From contig JAUSDY010000042.1 of assembly GCA_030650395.1 (NCBI GenBank), positions 22,804 to 86,803 on the forward strand: 64,000 nucleotides of DNA, in the 5' to 3' direction. The notes under the pieces were generated by a model, which made no database searches, had not been told where the DNA came from, and saw only the letters and a list, made by a program, of their open reading frames with translations. This DNA comes from Acidobacteriota bacterium. Lineage in GTDB: Bacteria > Acidobacteriota > Vicinamibacteria > Vicinamibacterales > UBA2999. Shown here piece by piece: positions 8,116 through 16,323 of this stretch (its first letter is position 1; each line of letters begins with the position of its first letter). The position numbers and the translations under genes were made by a program.

Positions 8116-9639
8116 ATGCGCATTCACTTGATCAACCCCAGCGATGCGTCGTTTGGAGCGGCCGTGATCACGCCACGATGGCTGTACGTGCTGGCCGGGG
8201 CCACACCGCCCGAATCGGGCGATCTCCAGATTGTCGACGAAACTCTCGAGCAGCTCGACCCGGCGTCGGTATCGGCCGGCGACGTGGTCGGCATCGGCAT
8301 TCATACGCTGAACGCCCTGCGCGGCTACGAGGTGGGCCGCGCGGCGCGATCGCGGGGTGCCTATGTCGTCTACGGCGGCATCCATGCGACGTTGTTCCCC
8401 GACGAGCCGTTCGAGCATGGCGGCGCCCACGCGGTGGTCAAGGGCGACGGCGATCGCGTCTGGGGGGAGGTCATCACCGACTGTCACGCCGGCGCACCGC
8501 GACGGGTGTACGACGGTGGCAAGGTCGAGGGCTGCGCGATGCAGTCGGCCCGCTGGGATCTGCTGCCGCGCGCCAATTACATGATCGCGTCGGTCCAGAC
8601 CTTGCGCGGATGCCCAAAGCACTGTTCGTTCTGCTCGGTGTGGCGGACCGACGGCCAGAAGCCGCGCGTGCGCGAGTCGGACGCGGTGATTGACGAGATC
8701 GTCCAACTCCGCCGAATGGGCTTTCGCTTCGTCGCGCTGGCCGACGACAATTTCTACCCGGTGACGCTGGGCGACCTGCGGATGGCCGATCGGCGCGCCG
8801 ACCGGACCGCCTACGACCGGCTCGTGGGGATTCGCAACCAGCGCTTCGAGCTGATGGAACAGCTGTCGAAGCTGCCGTCCGATATGGTGTTCTTCACGCA
8901 GATCACCATGGAGGCCGCGGAGGATCCGGAGTATCTCGACGCCATGCGCCGTGCCCGCATTCGCGGTGCGCTGGTGGGTGTCGAGTCGGTCACGCCGGAG
9001 GGCTTGAAGGACATCCACAAGGATTTCAACCTCTCCGGTGACGCGCTGGTCGAGCGGCTGCAGCAGTTCAAGGCGCGCGGCGTGCACGTCCTTGGGTCGT
9101 TCATCTTCGGCTTGCCGAGCGACAAGCCGCTGACCTTCGATGCCACCGCGGTATTCGCGCAAAAGGCCAACGTCACCTTGGCGCAGTTCGTGATGCTCAC
9201 GCCGTTTCCCGGCACGCACGATTTCGAGAAGTGGGAAGCGTCGGTCGCGGACCACGCGCCGACCATCGCCGGCGTGCCGGTGACGCGTTACTGGCTGATC
9301 CCCAAACATCTCCGGCCGAAGGTCTACACGCCGCATCCGGTGATGTCACCCGCGGAGATCCGGCAGCGAACGCAGCGGGTGTGGGACGAATTCTACCGGC
9401 TGCCGCTCGTGTGGGAGCGCGCCAAGTGCGTGAAGTCGCTCAAGTCGCGCGTCGCGTTCGTCATGGCTTCGAAGCTCTATCGGCAGATGTACGCCAACAC
9501 CGGTATCTCGACTGACAGCGCCCGCTCCCACCGGGCGCATCGCATGACCCGCCTGATGGCCCGGCCGCTCGTGAAGTTGTTCGCGGGCCGGCCGATGCCG
9601 TCGCTCCAGAAAGCCCCTCGCCTTTCCGTCCCAACCTGA
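8116..9639 (+). CDS. B12-binding-domain radical SAM protein (first of two)
   Basis: The N-terminal 140 residues look like a cobalamin-binding domain (VGIGIHTLNALRG, VVYGGIHATLFPDE). A radical SAM core follows, with the cluster motif CPKHCSFC and a typical TIM-barrel ending (GSFIFGLPSD, FVMLTPFPGT). The family includes methyltransferases and ring-forming or lipid-modifying enzymes; the substrate cannot be told from sequence. I prefer the ATG at 8116 (MRIHLINPS, the family-like start); an ATG at 8098 would add six residues and leave almost no leader if the sigma-54 promoter is used. A second, distantly related enzyme follows, suggesting consecutive steps. Confidence 0.8.
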   Translation: MRIHLINPSDASFGAAVITPRWLYVLAGATPPESGDLQIVDETLEQLDPASVSAGDVVGIGIHTLNALRGYEVGRAARSRGAYVVYGGIHATLFPDEPFEHGGAHAVVKGDGDRVWGEVITDCHAGAPRRVYDGGKVEGCAMQSARWDLLPRANYMIASVQTLRGCPKHCSFCSVWRTDGQKPRVRESDAVIDEIVQLRRMGFRFVALADDNFYPVTLGDLRMADRRADRTAYDRLVGIRNQRFELMEQLSKLPSDMVFFTQITMEAAEDPEYLDAMRRARIRGALVGVESVTPEGLKDIHKDFNLSGDALVERLQQFKARGVHVLGSFIFGLPSDKPLTFDATAVFAQKANVTLAQFVMLTPFPGTHDFEKWEASVADHAPTIAGVPVTRYWLIPKHLRPKVYTPHPVMSPAEIRQRTQRVWDEFYRLPLVWERAKCVKSLKSRVAFVMASKLYRQMYANTGISTDSARSHRAHRMTRLMARPLVKLFAGRPMPSLQKAPRLSVPT

Positions 9640-9714
9640 ACATCGAAAACTAGTACAGAACCATTACAGTCGGGCGGTGTCCGCATCACTACCATCGGGG
9701 TAGGAGGCTTGCTC

Positions 9715-11361
9715 ATGCAGCCACATCCGAAAGGCACCCGCGCCCGTGTTCTCTTGTCGTCCGTTTTCAAACCCTTTGCGCAAGACGATGAGTTCGGCAG
9801 CCGGGCGATCAACCCCGTGGAGCTCTATCACAACCAGGTCACGCGCGAGCAGGGACCGTTTTCGCTCCGCATGTTCCATCGCACCTGGAGTCTGATGCTG
9901 CTGCAGCAGAACATCTCGGCGCCCTGTACCGTGCTGGATTTCCCGACGCGTGAGCATTTCGTGCGCGAGCTGACATCGCACACCTACGATGTCGTCGGCC
10001 TGACCGGAATCATCGTCAACGTCGGCAAGGTCCGCGAGATGTGCCGGCTGGTCCGGCTGCATTCGCCGCACTCGACGCTGGTGGTCGGCGGCCACGTGAC
10101 CGCGATCCCGGGCATCGAACGGATGCTCGATGCCGATCACATCGTCAAGGGCGAAGGGGTGGCGTGGCTGCGCGCCTATCTCGGTGAAGACGAGGGCCAC
10201 CGCATCGAGCATCCGCTGATTCCCTCATCGTTCGGCTTCCGGCTGATGGGGATGCCGGCGCCTCGCGGCGGCGGCAACGCCGCGGCCACCATCATCCCGT
10301 CGGTCGGGTGTCCGATGGGCTGCAACTTCTGCACGACGTCCGAGTTCTTCGGCGGCAAGGGCAAGATGGTGACCTTCCTCGAGCGCGGGGAAGATGTGTT
10401 CCGCGTGATGTGCGAGGCCGAGGCGGGCCTGGGCGCGCGCTCGTTCTTCATGATGGACGAGAACTTTCTCCTCTACAAGAAGCGGGCCCTCGAGCTGCTC
10501 GAGCTGATGAAGGCCCACGGCAAGGCCTGGTCGTTGTACGTGTTCTCGTCGGCCAACGCGATCCGCAAGTACGACGTGCGGCAGCTCGTCGAGTTGGGCA
10601 TCGAGTGGATCTGGCTGGGGCTCGAATCGTCCGGCAACCGCTACCAGAAGTTGAAGGGGACCAACACGCTGGCGCTGGCGCGCGAGCTGCAGTCGCACGG
10701 CATTCGCGTCCACGGGTCGACGATTGTCGGCCTCGAGCACCACACGCCCGGCAACATCGATGAGGTCATCGAGCACGCGGTGGCGCACGAGACGGTGTTT
10801 CACCAGTTCATGCTCTACACGCCGGTCCCCGGTACGCCCCTCTACCGCGAGGTGGAGGCGGAGGGACGGTTGCTCCAGGGCGTGGACCTGGCCGATATCC
10901 ACGGCCAGTTCAAGTTCAACTTCCGGCACGCCGCAATCTCGCGCGACCAGTCGAAGGCCTTTCTCGACCGCGCGTTTCGCCGCGACTTCGAGGCCAACGG
11001 CCCAAGCCTCTACCGGCTGATCGCCAGCATGCTCACCGGGTGGCGCCGCTACCGCGACGATCCCGACCCCCGGGTGCGGGCCCGCGTCCGGGGAGAGGGC
11101 GCGCAGTTGCGCTCGGGTTACGGCGCCGCGCTGTGGGCCATGGAGAAGTTCCTGAAGGAGTCGAACCGTGCGGTCAGCGATCGCATCGCCGAGCTGCGAC
11201 GGCAGGTCGAGCGTGAGGTCGGCGGGCTGTCGCCGGTGATCGACCGGCTGGCGGGCCCGATGCTGTTGTGGAGTGCCCGCCGCGACGCCCGCCGCGCCCC
11301 CGCCGGGCGCGTCCTCGAGCCGCGGACCTTTGTCGATCGCCGCCACTGGCAAGGCGCCTGA
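9715..11361 (+). CDS. B12-binding-domain radical SAM protein (second of two)
   Basis: This 548-residue product has a cobalamin-binding-type N-terminal domain (VVGLTGIIVNVGK, LVVGGHVTAIPG), a radical SAM cluster motif CPMGCNFC near residue 205, and the barrel segments WIWLGLESS and TIVGLEHHTPG. The C-terminal tail of about 130 residues is Arg-rich. The ATG at 9715 has GGAGG nine bases upstream. The gene is downstream of another radical SAM gene with a 75-bp gap, probably in the same pathway. A fragment of a close paralogue lies at 2342-2520. The substrate is unknown. Confidence 0.82.
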   Translation: MQPHPKGTRARVLLSSVFKPFAQDDEFGSRAINPVELYHNQVTREQGPFSLRMFHRTWSLMLLQQNISAPCTVLDFPTREHFVRELTSHTYDVVGLTGIIVNVGKVREMCRLVRLHSPHSTLVVGGHVTAIPGIERMLDADHIVKGEGVAWLRAYLGEDEGHRIEHPLIPSSFGFRLMGMPAPRGGGNAAATIIPSVGCPMGCNFCTTSEFFGGKGKMVTFLERGEDVFRVMCEAEAGLGARSFFMMDENFLLYKKRALELLELMKAHGKAWSLYVFSSANAIRKYDVRQLVELGIEWIWLGLESSGNRYQKLKGTNTLALARELQSHGIRVHGSTIVGLEHHTPGNIDEVIEHAVAHETVFHQFMLYTPVPGTPLYREVEAEGRLLQGVDLADIHGQFKFNFRHAAISRDQSKAFLDRAFRRDFEANGPSLYRLIASMLTGWRRYRDDPDPRVRARVRGEGAQLRSGYGAALWAMEKFLKESNRAVSDRIAELRRQVEREVGGLSPVIDRLAGPMLLWSARRDARRAPAGRVLEPRTFVDRRHWQGA

Positions 11362-11387
11362 CGCCGCGGCAGGCATGACCGGCGTCA
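11359..11387 (+). terminator. inverted repeat at the end of the radical SAM pair
   Basis: TGACGCCG and CGGCGTCA form a perfect 8-bp stem around a 13-base loop, starting at the stop codon. There is no T-run, so it may stabilise the 3' end rather than act as an intrinsic terminator. Confidence 0.4.
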
Positions 11388-11438
11388 TACGGCCCGCCCC
11401 GCCCCGGCGGCTACTCTGAGAATGGGAGGCGCCGGAGC

Positions 11439-12121
11439 ATGGCGCGCACTTACGAGAAACGGCTGCCTGAACAAACCGCTCTGATTCGCTTCAGCGCCCA
11501 GGTCGCGTTCCTGCTGCTGAACCTGTGGATTGGCGTGCGGTTCTACCTATGGGTTCGCTTCCACGAAACGGCGGGGGCCACCGTGTACGTGCGTTCCTCG
11601 CCAGCCCTTATGGGCTGGTGGCCGACGTCAAGATGCTCGACTTCTTCCGCGACGCCGGCCGCCTCACCATCCAGGTCTGCCTGGTCCTGATGGTGCTGTC
11701 GATCGTGACGAAGAACTTCTGGTGCCGCTACCTGTGTCCGTACGGCGCGCTGATGGGATTGGTGTCGATGCTGAGCCCGACGCGCATCACGCGCGACCCG
11801 ATCTCGTGCATCGACTGCGGCAAGTGCGCGAAGGCATGCCCGTCGTTGATTCCGGTCGACCGGCTGATGACCGTGCGCACTCCCGAGTGCAACGGTTGCC
11901 TCACCTGCGTCACCGTGTGTCCGGTGAAAGACGCGTTGGAGATGCGGACGCTGATCAATCGCCGCCGCGTCACCGCTCCGCGGATTGCCATCGGTGTCGC
12001 GGCAATCTTCCTGGCCGTGGTCGGTTATGCGAAGCTCTCGGGCCACTGGCACGGCAACACGCCCGAAGCGGTGTTCTTCCAGTTGATCCCGAATGCTTCG
12101 TCGTTCTCACACCCGCGATGA
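11439..12121 (+). pseudogene. polyferredoxin-type membrane 4Fe-4S protein (CcoG/NapH-like) with internal deletion and frameshift
   Basis: The first frame (from 11439, GGGAGG upstream) encodes the normal start of this family: a charged N-terminus and a first helix (LLLNLWIGVRFYLW). After about 47 codons the reading frame changes. A second frame resumes at about 11600 (FLASPYGLVADVKML) with a helix, the motif FWCRYLCPYGALMG and two ferredoxin clusters (CIDCGKCAKACP, CNGCLTCVTVCP), then a C-terminal helix. In relatives, roughly 150 residues with two further helices and a first CxxxCP motif lie between these pieces. The middle is missing and the frame is lost, so the gene is most likely dead, although the C-terminal part could still be made from an internal start. 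Confidence 0.75.
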
Positions 12122-12122
12122 G

Positions 12123-12473
12123 CTAAACCGCGGGTTTCGGCTCCCTCAGCATCACCAGCAGCATCCGCGACGGTGATGCGGCTTCCACCGCATGCGGCAG
12201 GTTGGCCGGCATGCGCACGATGGTGCCGGGCCGCGCGACGACCGCCGTGCCGTCGATGGTCAGCGAAAGCAGACCCTCGAGGACCAGCACCAGCGCGTCA
12301 AATGGCGTCGTGTGCTCACTCAATCCCTGCCCCTGATCGAAGGCGAAGAGCGTCAGGTTACCGCCGCCGTTCTTGGCCAGCACGCGGCTGGCGATGCCGC
12401 CCTCGGTGAAGGCGATGAGATCGCCGAGGGGCAGCGCCTCTGACGCAGGAATGGTGCCAGGTGTTGTCGTCAT
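12123..12473 (-). CDS. small cupin-domain protein
   Basis: The 116-residue product is a single cupin beta-barrel (FAFDQGQGLSEHTTPFDALVLVLEG as two adjoining strands, then VRMPANLPHAVEA) with the His/Glu-type metal-site pattern partly kept. Such proteins bind a metal and often act as sensors or isomerases; no specific role can be given. GGAA lies upstream of the ATG. It is followed on the same strand, 10 bp upstream, by a methyltransferase gene, so the two are probably co-transcribed. Confidence 0.8.
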   Translation of the reverse strand: MTTTPGTIPASEALPLGDLIAFTEGGIASRVLAKNGGGNLTLFAFDQGQGLSEHTTPFDALVLVLEGLLSLTIDGTAVVARPGTIVRMPANLPHAVEAASPSRMLLVMLREPKPAV

Positions 12474-12483
12474 TGGTGGTTCC

Positions 12484-13197
12484 TCACTGATTGCGGAAGG
12501 CGCCCTCGAAAATAACCGGACCGCCGGCTGTGCGCAGGCCTGGCGCCGGGCGATTGAGCTCTCGCAAGGGCAACTCGCGATCCGGGACGAAGTCGGCGGC
12601 GTGCAGTTCGTCCAGCAGCTGCGCCTCGGTCAGAAAGCACTGCGGCGCGCCCGAGAACTGCGTGAAGACGAAGGTCTCACCGGCCACCGGTTTCGCTTCC
12701 GCCGGCAACGTGTGCCGCGAGAACGTGAAGACGAACAACGCCGCGCCCTTCACCGCGACGCGCGCGGCTTCGGCGATCGCCTGGCGGAACTCGGCGCCGG
12801 AGCGCGCGAGGTTCCAGATGCCGTGCGCGACGATTAGATCGATCGAGCGATCGCGCACCGGGAGCGCGTGCATGGCCGCAAGCGCGAGGTGCAGCCGTCC
12901 GTCCGCGTGCCGTGCCTGGGCCGCTTGCAGCATCGGCAGCGACAGGTCCGTTGCCATCACGTCGGCTCCCGACAACGCCAGCGGCACCGCGTTTCGACCT
13001 GCCCCGCAGCCGATATCCAACACTCTCAACGCTGATGAGCTGCGAGGCTGGCGACCCGCGTAATCGATCAGCTGGAGATTCGGCGGCGAGGCGGCGAAAC
13101 CGGCGACAACGCCGGGATCGACCCAAGAAGATGTCCTGCCCGGCCCCATCACTCCAGCATGCACGATCTGCCTCGCCGCGGACATGACCGTCGTCAT
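12484..13197 (-). CDS. class I SAM-dependent methyltransferase
   Basis: The protein has the SAM-binding motif I (VLDIGCGAGRNAVPLAL), an acidic end of strand 2 (MATDLSLPMLQAA) and motif IV region (DLIVAHGIWNLARS), the order expected for a small-molecule methyltransferase of the UbiE/TehB type. The start is uncertain: in-frame ATGs at 13260, 13197, 13185 and 13149 are all possible. I list 13197. It probably forms a two-gene unit with the cupin. The substrate is unknown. Confidence 0.75.
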   Translation of the reverse strand: MTTVMSAARQIVHAGVMGPGRTSSWVDPGVVAGFAASPPNLQLIDYAGRQPRSSSALRVLDIGCGAGRNAVPLALSGADVMATDLSLPMLQAAQARHADGRLHLALAAMHALPVRDRSIDLIVAHGIWNLARSGAEFRQAIAEAARVAVKGAALFVFTFSRHTLPAEAKPVAGETFVFTQFSGAPQCFLTEAQLLDELHAADFVPDRELPLRELNRPAPGLRTAGGPVIFEGAFRNQ

Positions 13198-13215
13198 TCC
13201 CGGGCATTCGCTCGT

Positions 13216-13229
13216 GGGGAATAATCCCC
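13216..13229. promoter_or_regulatory. palindrome, candidate activator site
   Basis: GGGGAATAATCCCC is centred 42 bp upstream of the -24 element at 13263. Unlike most other sites in this window it has no clear partner 20 bp away. Confidence 0.4.
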
Positions 13230-13262
13230 GCTGGCTGCAAGGGTCCAGCCTTCCTGTCACCG

Positions 13263-13277
13263 TGGCCCTTGATTTGC
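13263..13277 (+). promoter_or_regulatory. candidate sigma-54 promoter of the cytochrome c-multicopper oxidase unit
   Basis: TGGCCCTTGATTTGC keeps GG-N10-GC with TTTGC at -12. The expected start is near 13289, giving a 38-base leader to the ATG at 13327. Confidence 0.55.
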
Positions 13278-13326
13278 ACAGTCCGCATCGTCGTCTCCGG
13301 TTGACACATCAAAGGAGGGGCTCCAA

Positions 13327-13737
13327 ATGATCAGACATGTCCTCGTCGCCTCGGCAATCCTCGCGTTTTCCGCTGGCGCCGCGATCGCGCAGCCAAAGAT
13401 CGAGAAAGGGCCAATCAAACCGGTCGCCGCCTCGGACGCACCGTTGATGTTCAGCACCTACTGCGCCGTCTGTCATGGCAAGGAAGGCAAAGGCAACGGC
13501 CCGGCCGCGGCCGCGCTCGCGAAGGTCCCGGCAGATCTCACACGGATAAGCGCGCGGAATGGAGGCAAGTTTCCGGACGTCAGGGTCAGGCGCTATATCG
13601 AAGGGCTTGACGAGGTTGCGGCACACGGCACGCGAGACATGCCGATGTGGGGGGGCCTGTTCAACGCGCTGAGCCGCGACACCGCCCAGCTGCGCGTGGC
13701 GGCGCTGGCCGACTACGTCAAGTCGCTGCAGCAGTAA
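13327..13737 (+). CDS. periplasmic mono-heme cytochrome c
   Basis: The 136-residue product starts with a cleavable signal peptide (ending SAGAAIAQ) and has one heme motif, CAVCH, and a probable axial Met in RDMPMW. It ends with the usual C-terminal helix (LRVAALADYVKSL). GGAGG is well placed before the ATG. The gene is followed by a multicopper oxidase, for which it could be an electron donor or acceptor. A strong hairpin lies in the gap between them. Confidence 0.9.
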   Translation: MIRHVLVASAILAFSAGAAIAQPKIEKGPIKPVAASDAPLMFSTYCAVCHGKEGKGNGPAAAALAKVPADLTRISARNGGKFPDVRVRRYIEGLDEVAAHGTRDMPMWGGLFNALSRDTAQLRVAALADYVKSLQQ

Positions 13738-13747
13738 AAGGTCAGGA

Positions 13748-13785
13748 GCGCGCGAGGAGGGAGCCTCTCGCCTCACCTCGCGCGC
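13748..13785 (+). other. intergenic hairpin between cytochrome c and multicopper oxidase
   Basis: GCGCGCGAGG (13748-13757) pairs perfectly with CCTCGCGCGC (13776-13785) across an 18-base loop. There is no T-run. It may shield the cytochrome c message from 3' decay and so lower oxidase expression relative to the cytochrome. Confidence 0.5.
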
Positions 13786-13805
13786 CCGTGCTAGGGTCAG
13801 ACGGC

Positions 13806-15170
13806 ATGACGCGTCGCGAGCTCCTCGCGCTGACCTGTTGCTGGACCTCTTCAGCCGCGTTGGGGCGCGCCCAACACGGAAGCGGTCCGGCACGGCAGGC
13901 CACGCAACCGCCGGCAGAGTTTGCTGGAGCGGCCGACGTCACGCTTCGTATCGCACCGTTGACGCTGGAGCTGAAGCCCGGTCGCACGGTCAGAACCCTC
14001 GCGTACAACGGCCAGGTCCCCGGCCCGGTGCTTCGCGCGCGACAAGGGCGGCCCATCGCGGTCGACATCTGGAACGACACCAGCGATGAAGACATCGTCC
14101 ACTGGCATGGGTTTCACATCCCATCAGACGTGGATGGGGCGTTCGAAGAGGGCACTCCGGGTGTTCCGCCGAACGGGGGCCGCCGGCGCTACCACTTCAC
14201 CCCGGATCCAGCCGGGACCCGTTGGTATCACAGCCACACCACCGCCGGGCGAAACCTCAAGAAAAGCACCTACACCGGTCAGTTCGGCTTGTTCGTCGTC
14301 GAGACGGGTGACGAACCGGGCGACTACGATCTGGAGGTGCCGATCATGCTTCACGAATGGGAGCCGCGTTTCACGACCCAGGGCCCGTCGGACATCGCAT
14401 TCCGGTACTTCTCGATCAACGGCAAGATGCTCGGGGGTGGTGAACCGGTCCGCGTACGGGAAGGCCAGCGGGTGCTGTTCCGCATCGTCAATGCCAGTGC
14501 GACGCTGCACCACAAGCTGGCGTTGCCGGGACATCTGTTCTTCGTCACGGCCCTCGACGGCAACGCCGTTCCAAATCCATCCAAGGTCCCGGTGCTGGAC
14601 CTCGGCCCGGGCGAGCGCGTCGACGCGATCGTCGCGATGGATCGGCCCGGCGTGTGGATCTTCGGGGAAGTGAGAGCGGAGCAACGCGCCGCCGGCTTGG
14701 GCATCGTCGTCGAGTACGCTGGCAGGAACGGGGCGCCTGTGTGGGCGCCAACCCGGCTTGACCCCTGGAACTATCTGACATTCGGACGCCACGATGTCGT
14801 CCCGGAGCCTGACGGCCGGCTGTCACTGGCGTTCAGAGCCACTGGCGACGGGCATCACTGGACGATCAACGGCAAGTCGTATCCACGCACCGATCCGATC
14901 GTCGTCCGGACGAACAAACGCTACCGTTGGCTCCTGGACAACCAAAGCGCGGACGCGCACCCGGTGCATTTGCACCGCCATCGATTTGAGCTCGTCCGAT
15001 TCGCCGGTCAGCCAGTCTCCGGAATCTGGAAGGACGTGGTGGTCGTGCCGGCCTGGAGCCAAGTGGAGATTGACGTCCCGACGACCCAGCCCGGACTCTC
15101 GCTGTTTCACTGCCATCAGCAGTTCCACATGGACATGGGGTTCATGGCGATGATGCGGTACGCGGAGTAA
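13806..15170 (+). CDS. Tat-exported multicopper oxidase
   Basis: The 454-residue product begins with a short Tat-like signal (MTRRELLALTCC). It has all four copper-binding motifs of three-domain oxidases: HWHGFH near residue 99, WYHSHT near 140, HPVHLHRHRF near 385 and HCHQQFHMDMGFM near the C-terminus. It should oxidise Cu(I), phenols or another substrate in the periplasm with four-electron O2 reduction. I chose the ATG at 13806, where the Tat signal begins. It is downstream of a cytochrome c gene and upstream of two small secreted proteins, one rich in Cys pairs, so a copper-related role is likely but inferred. Confidence 0.88.
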   Translation: MTRRELLALTCCWTSSAALGRAQHGSGPARQATQPPAEFAGAADVTLRIAPLTLELKPGRTVRTLAYNGQVPGPVLRARQGRPIAVDIWNDTSDEDIVHWHGFHIPSDVDGAFEEGTPGVPPNGGRRRYHFTPDPAGTRWYHSHTTAGRNLKKSTYTGQFGLFVVETGDEPGDYDLEVPIMLHEWEPRFTTQGPSDIAFRYFSINGKMLGGGEPVRVREGQRVLFRIVNASATLHHKLALPGHLFFVTALDGNAVPNPSKVPVLDLGPGERVDAIVAMDRPGVWIFGEVRAEQRAAGLGIVVEYAGRNGAPVWAPTRLDPWNYLTFGRHDVVPEPDGRLSLAFRATGDGHHWTINGKSYPRTDPIVVRTNKRYRWLLDNQSADAHPVHLHRHRFELVRFAGQPVSGIWKDVVVVPAWSQVEIDVPTTQPGLSLFHCHQQFHMDMGFMAMMRYAE

Positions 15171-15221
15171 AGGCACCCGCGCTCGCATCTGCGTGTCAGC
15201 GGCGCTGCGACCGCCATGGGT

Positions 15222-15256
15222 CGCGAACTAGTTCGCGTAGCAGGGGAATTTCTCCC
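15222..15256. promoter_or_regulatory. paired palindromes, candidate enhancer
   Basis: CGCGAACTAGTTCGCG (15222-15237) is a perfect 16-bp palindrome, and GGGGAATTTCTCCC (15243-15256) is a second. Their centres are 20 bp apart and the nearer one is about 62 bp upstream of the -24 element at 15311. Confidence 0.5.
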
Positions 15257-15309
15257 GCCTCGACCCGGCGCACGTTCGTGGAATCGGCCTGATTCCCGGG
15301 CGCCGCCGG

Positions 15310-15324
15310 CGGCACCGTTCTCGC
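15310..15324 (+). promoter_or_regulatory. candidate sigma-54 promoter of the small secreted protein pair
   Basis: CGGCACCGTTCTCGC keeps GG-N10-GC, with a good -24 (GGCAC) but a weaker -12 (TCGC). The expected start is near 15336, inside the inverted repeat that covers the ribosome-binding site. Confidence 0.4.
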
Positions 15325-15330
15325 TCTGAA

Positions 15331-15348
15331 GACCTCCGACCGGAGGTC
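15331..15348 (+). promoter_or_regulatory. inverted repeat covering the ribosome-binding site
   Basis: GACCTCCG-AC-CGGAGGTC is a perfect 8-bp inverted repeat whose right arm contains the GGAGG that serves the TTG start at 15353. In RNA it could hide the ribosome-binding site; in DNA it could be an operator. The candidate transcription start falls within the left arm, which would make the hairpin depend on the exact start. Confidence 0.5.
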
Positions 15349-15352
15349 ATCT

Positions 15353-15844
15353 TTGCATTTCAGAAACTTCGCTTTCATCGCGCTCGCAGGGTCGCTGTTC
15401 CTCGCGTCGCCGGCCGCCGCCGCTAATGGCGCGTGCTGTGGTGAAAAGATGGACAAGGCCTGCTGCGACATGCCGTGCTGCAAGGACCATGTCATGGCGC
15501 CGAAGACCAACGCCGAGGCCATTGCCCCAGCGGCGGCGCCGGCGCGCCAAGCCGTTTACGTGTGGTTCCAGCGTCCGGTCAAGGTCGGCAGTCACATCCT
15601 GCACGGCCGTTATGTCATCGAGCACGACAACGACCGGATGGCACACGGCGAACCTTGTACGCACATCTACGCGTACGACGATCAGAAGTTGCCCGTGGTG
15701 GAGTTCAACTGTATCCACCTCGAGCGGAACAACGCCAAACAGCACCAGGCGGTGTTGGCGTCGATGAGCGACGGGATGCAGCAGTTCCTCGAGTTCCAGT
15801 TCGCGGGCGAAACCGCGGCGCACGGACTGCCGAAGGTCCGCTGA
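15353..15844 (+). CDS. secreted Cys-rich small protein, uncharacterised (copy 1 of a tandem pair)
   Basis: I do not recognise a named family. The 163-residue product starts at TTG with GGAGG six bases upstream. It has a signal peptide (ending SPAAAA), then a short stretch with three CC pairs (CCGEKMDKACCDMPCCKDH) that could bind copper or zinc, then a domain shared with the next gene: a strand followed by HDNDRMAHGEPCT, a single Cys (VEFNC), and EFQFAGETAAHGLP near the end. It follows a multicopper oxidase. A periplasmic metal-binding role is inference. Confidence 0.7.
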   Translation: MHFRNFAFIALAGSLFLASPAAAANGACCGEKMDKACCDMPCCKDHVMAPKTNAEAIAPAAAPARQAVYVWFQRPVKVGSHILHGRYVIEHDNDRMAHGEPCTHIYAYDDQKLPVVEFNCIHLERNNAKQHQAVLASMSDGMQQFLEFQFAGETAAHGLPKVR

Positions 15845-15888
15845 TGTAACCCTCAAGCGTAAACGCGTTGAGCACAAGGAGGTCCAAG

Positions 15889-16296
15889 ATGCAGTCACGA
15901 ATTCTCGTCGCAACGCTCGCCCTGCTTGCCAGCCTGGTCGTCGGCGTCGCGGCCACGAAAAGCGCTCCGGATCCGGTTCGGAAATGGGCCATCGTCAACC
16001 TGATGGAGCCGACATCGATCGCCGGGATGTTCGTCTCAGGGTCGGTGATGTTCGTGCACGACGATGCAAGAATGGCAAGGGGAGAGCCGTGCACGGGCGT
16101 GTACCGATTCAACCCGGGACAGGGTCCCGCGGAAGAGATCGTCTCGTTCCATTGCAAACCACGCTGGGGCCGGGCGCCGCAGAAGTTCACGGCGTCGACC
16201 GCGCGTGACCCCATGGGCCCACGCGTCCTCACCGAGTTCCAGTTCGCCGCCGACGAGGAGGCGCACCGGGTTCCGGACCGGTTGAATAAGTACTGA
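15889..16296 (+). CDS. secreted small protein, uncharacterised (copy 2 of a tandem pair)
   Basis: The 135-residue product has a signal peptide (LLASLVVGVAA) and the same core as its neighbour: HDDARMARGEPCT, VSFHC and TEFQFAADEEAHRVP. It lacks the CC-rich N-terminal stretch. AAGGAGG stands seven bases before the ATG. The two genes, 44 bp apart, are diverged tandem duplicates. The two shared Cys could form a disulfide. Function is unknown. Confidence 0.7.
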   Translation: MQSRILVATLALLASLVVGVAATKSAPDPVRKWAIVNLMEPTSIAGMFVSGSVMFVHDDARMARGEPCTGVYRFNPGQGPAEEIVSFHCKPRWGRAPQKFTASTARDPMGPRVLTEFQFAADEEAHRVPDRLNKY

Positions 16297-16323
16297 GAGG
16301 ACGAGCGCTCGTAATATCAGTAC

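Noticed and set aside
13647..13805. 53-residue N-terminal extension of the multicopper oxidase
   Set aside because: It overlaps the cytochrome c gene end and the hairpin; the Tat signal begins at 13806.
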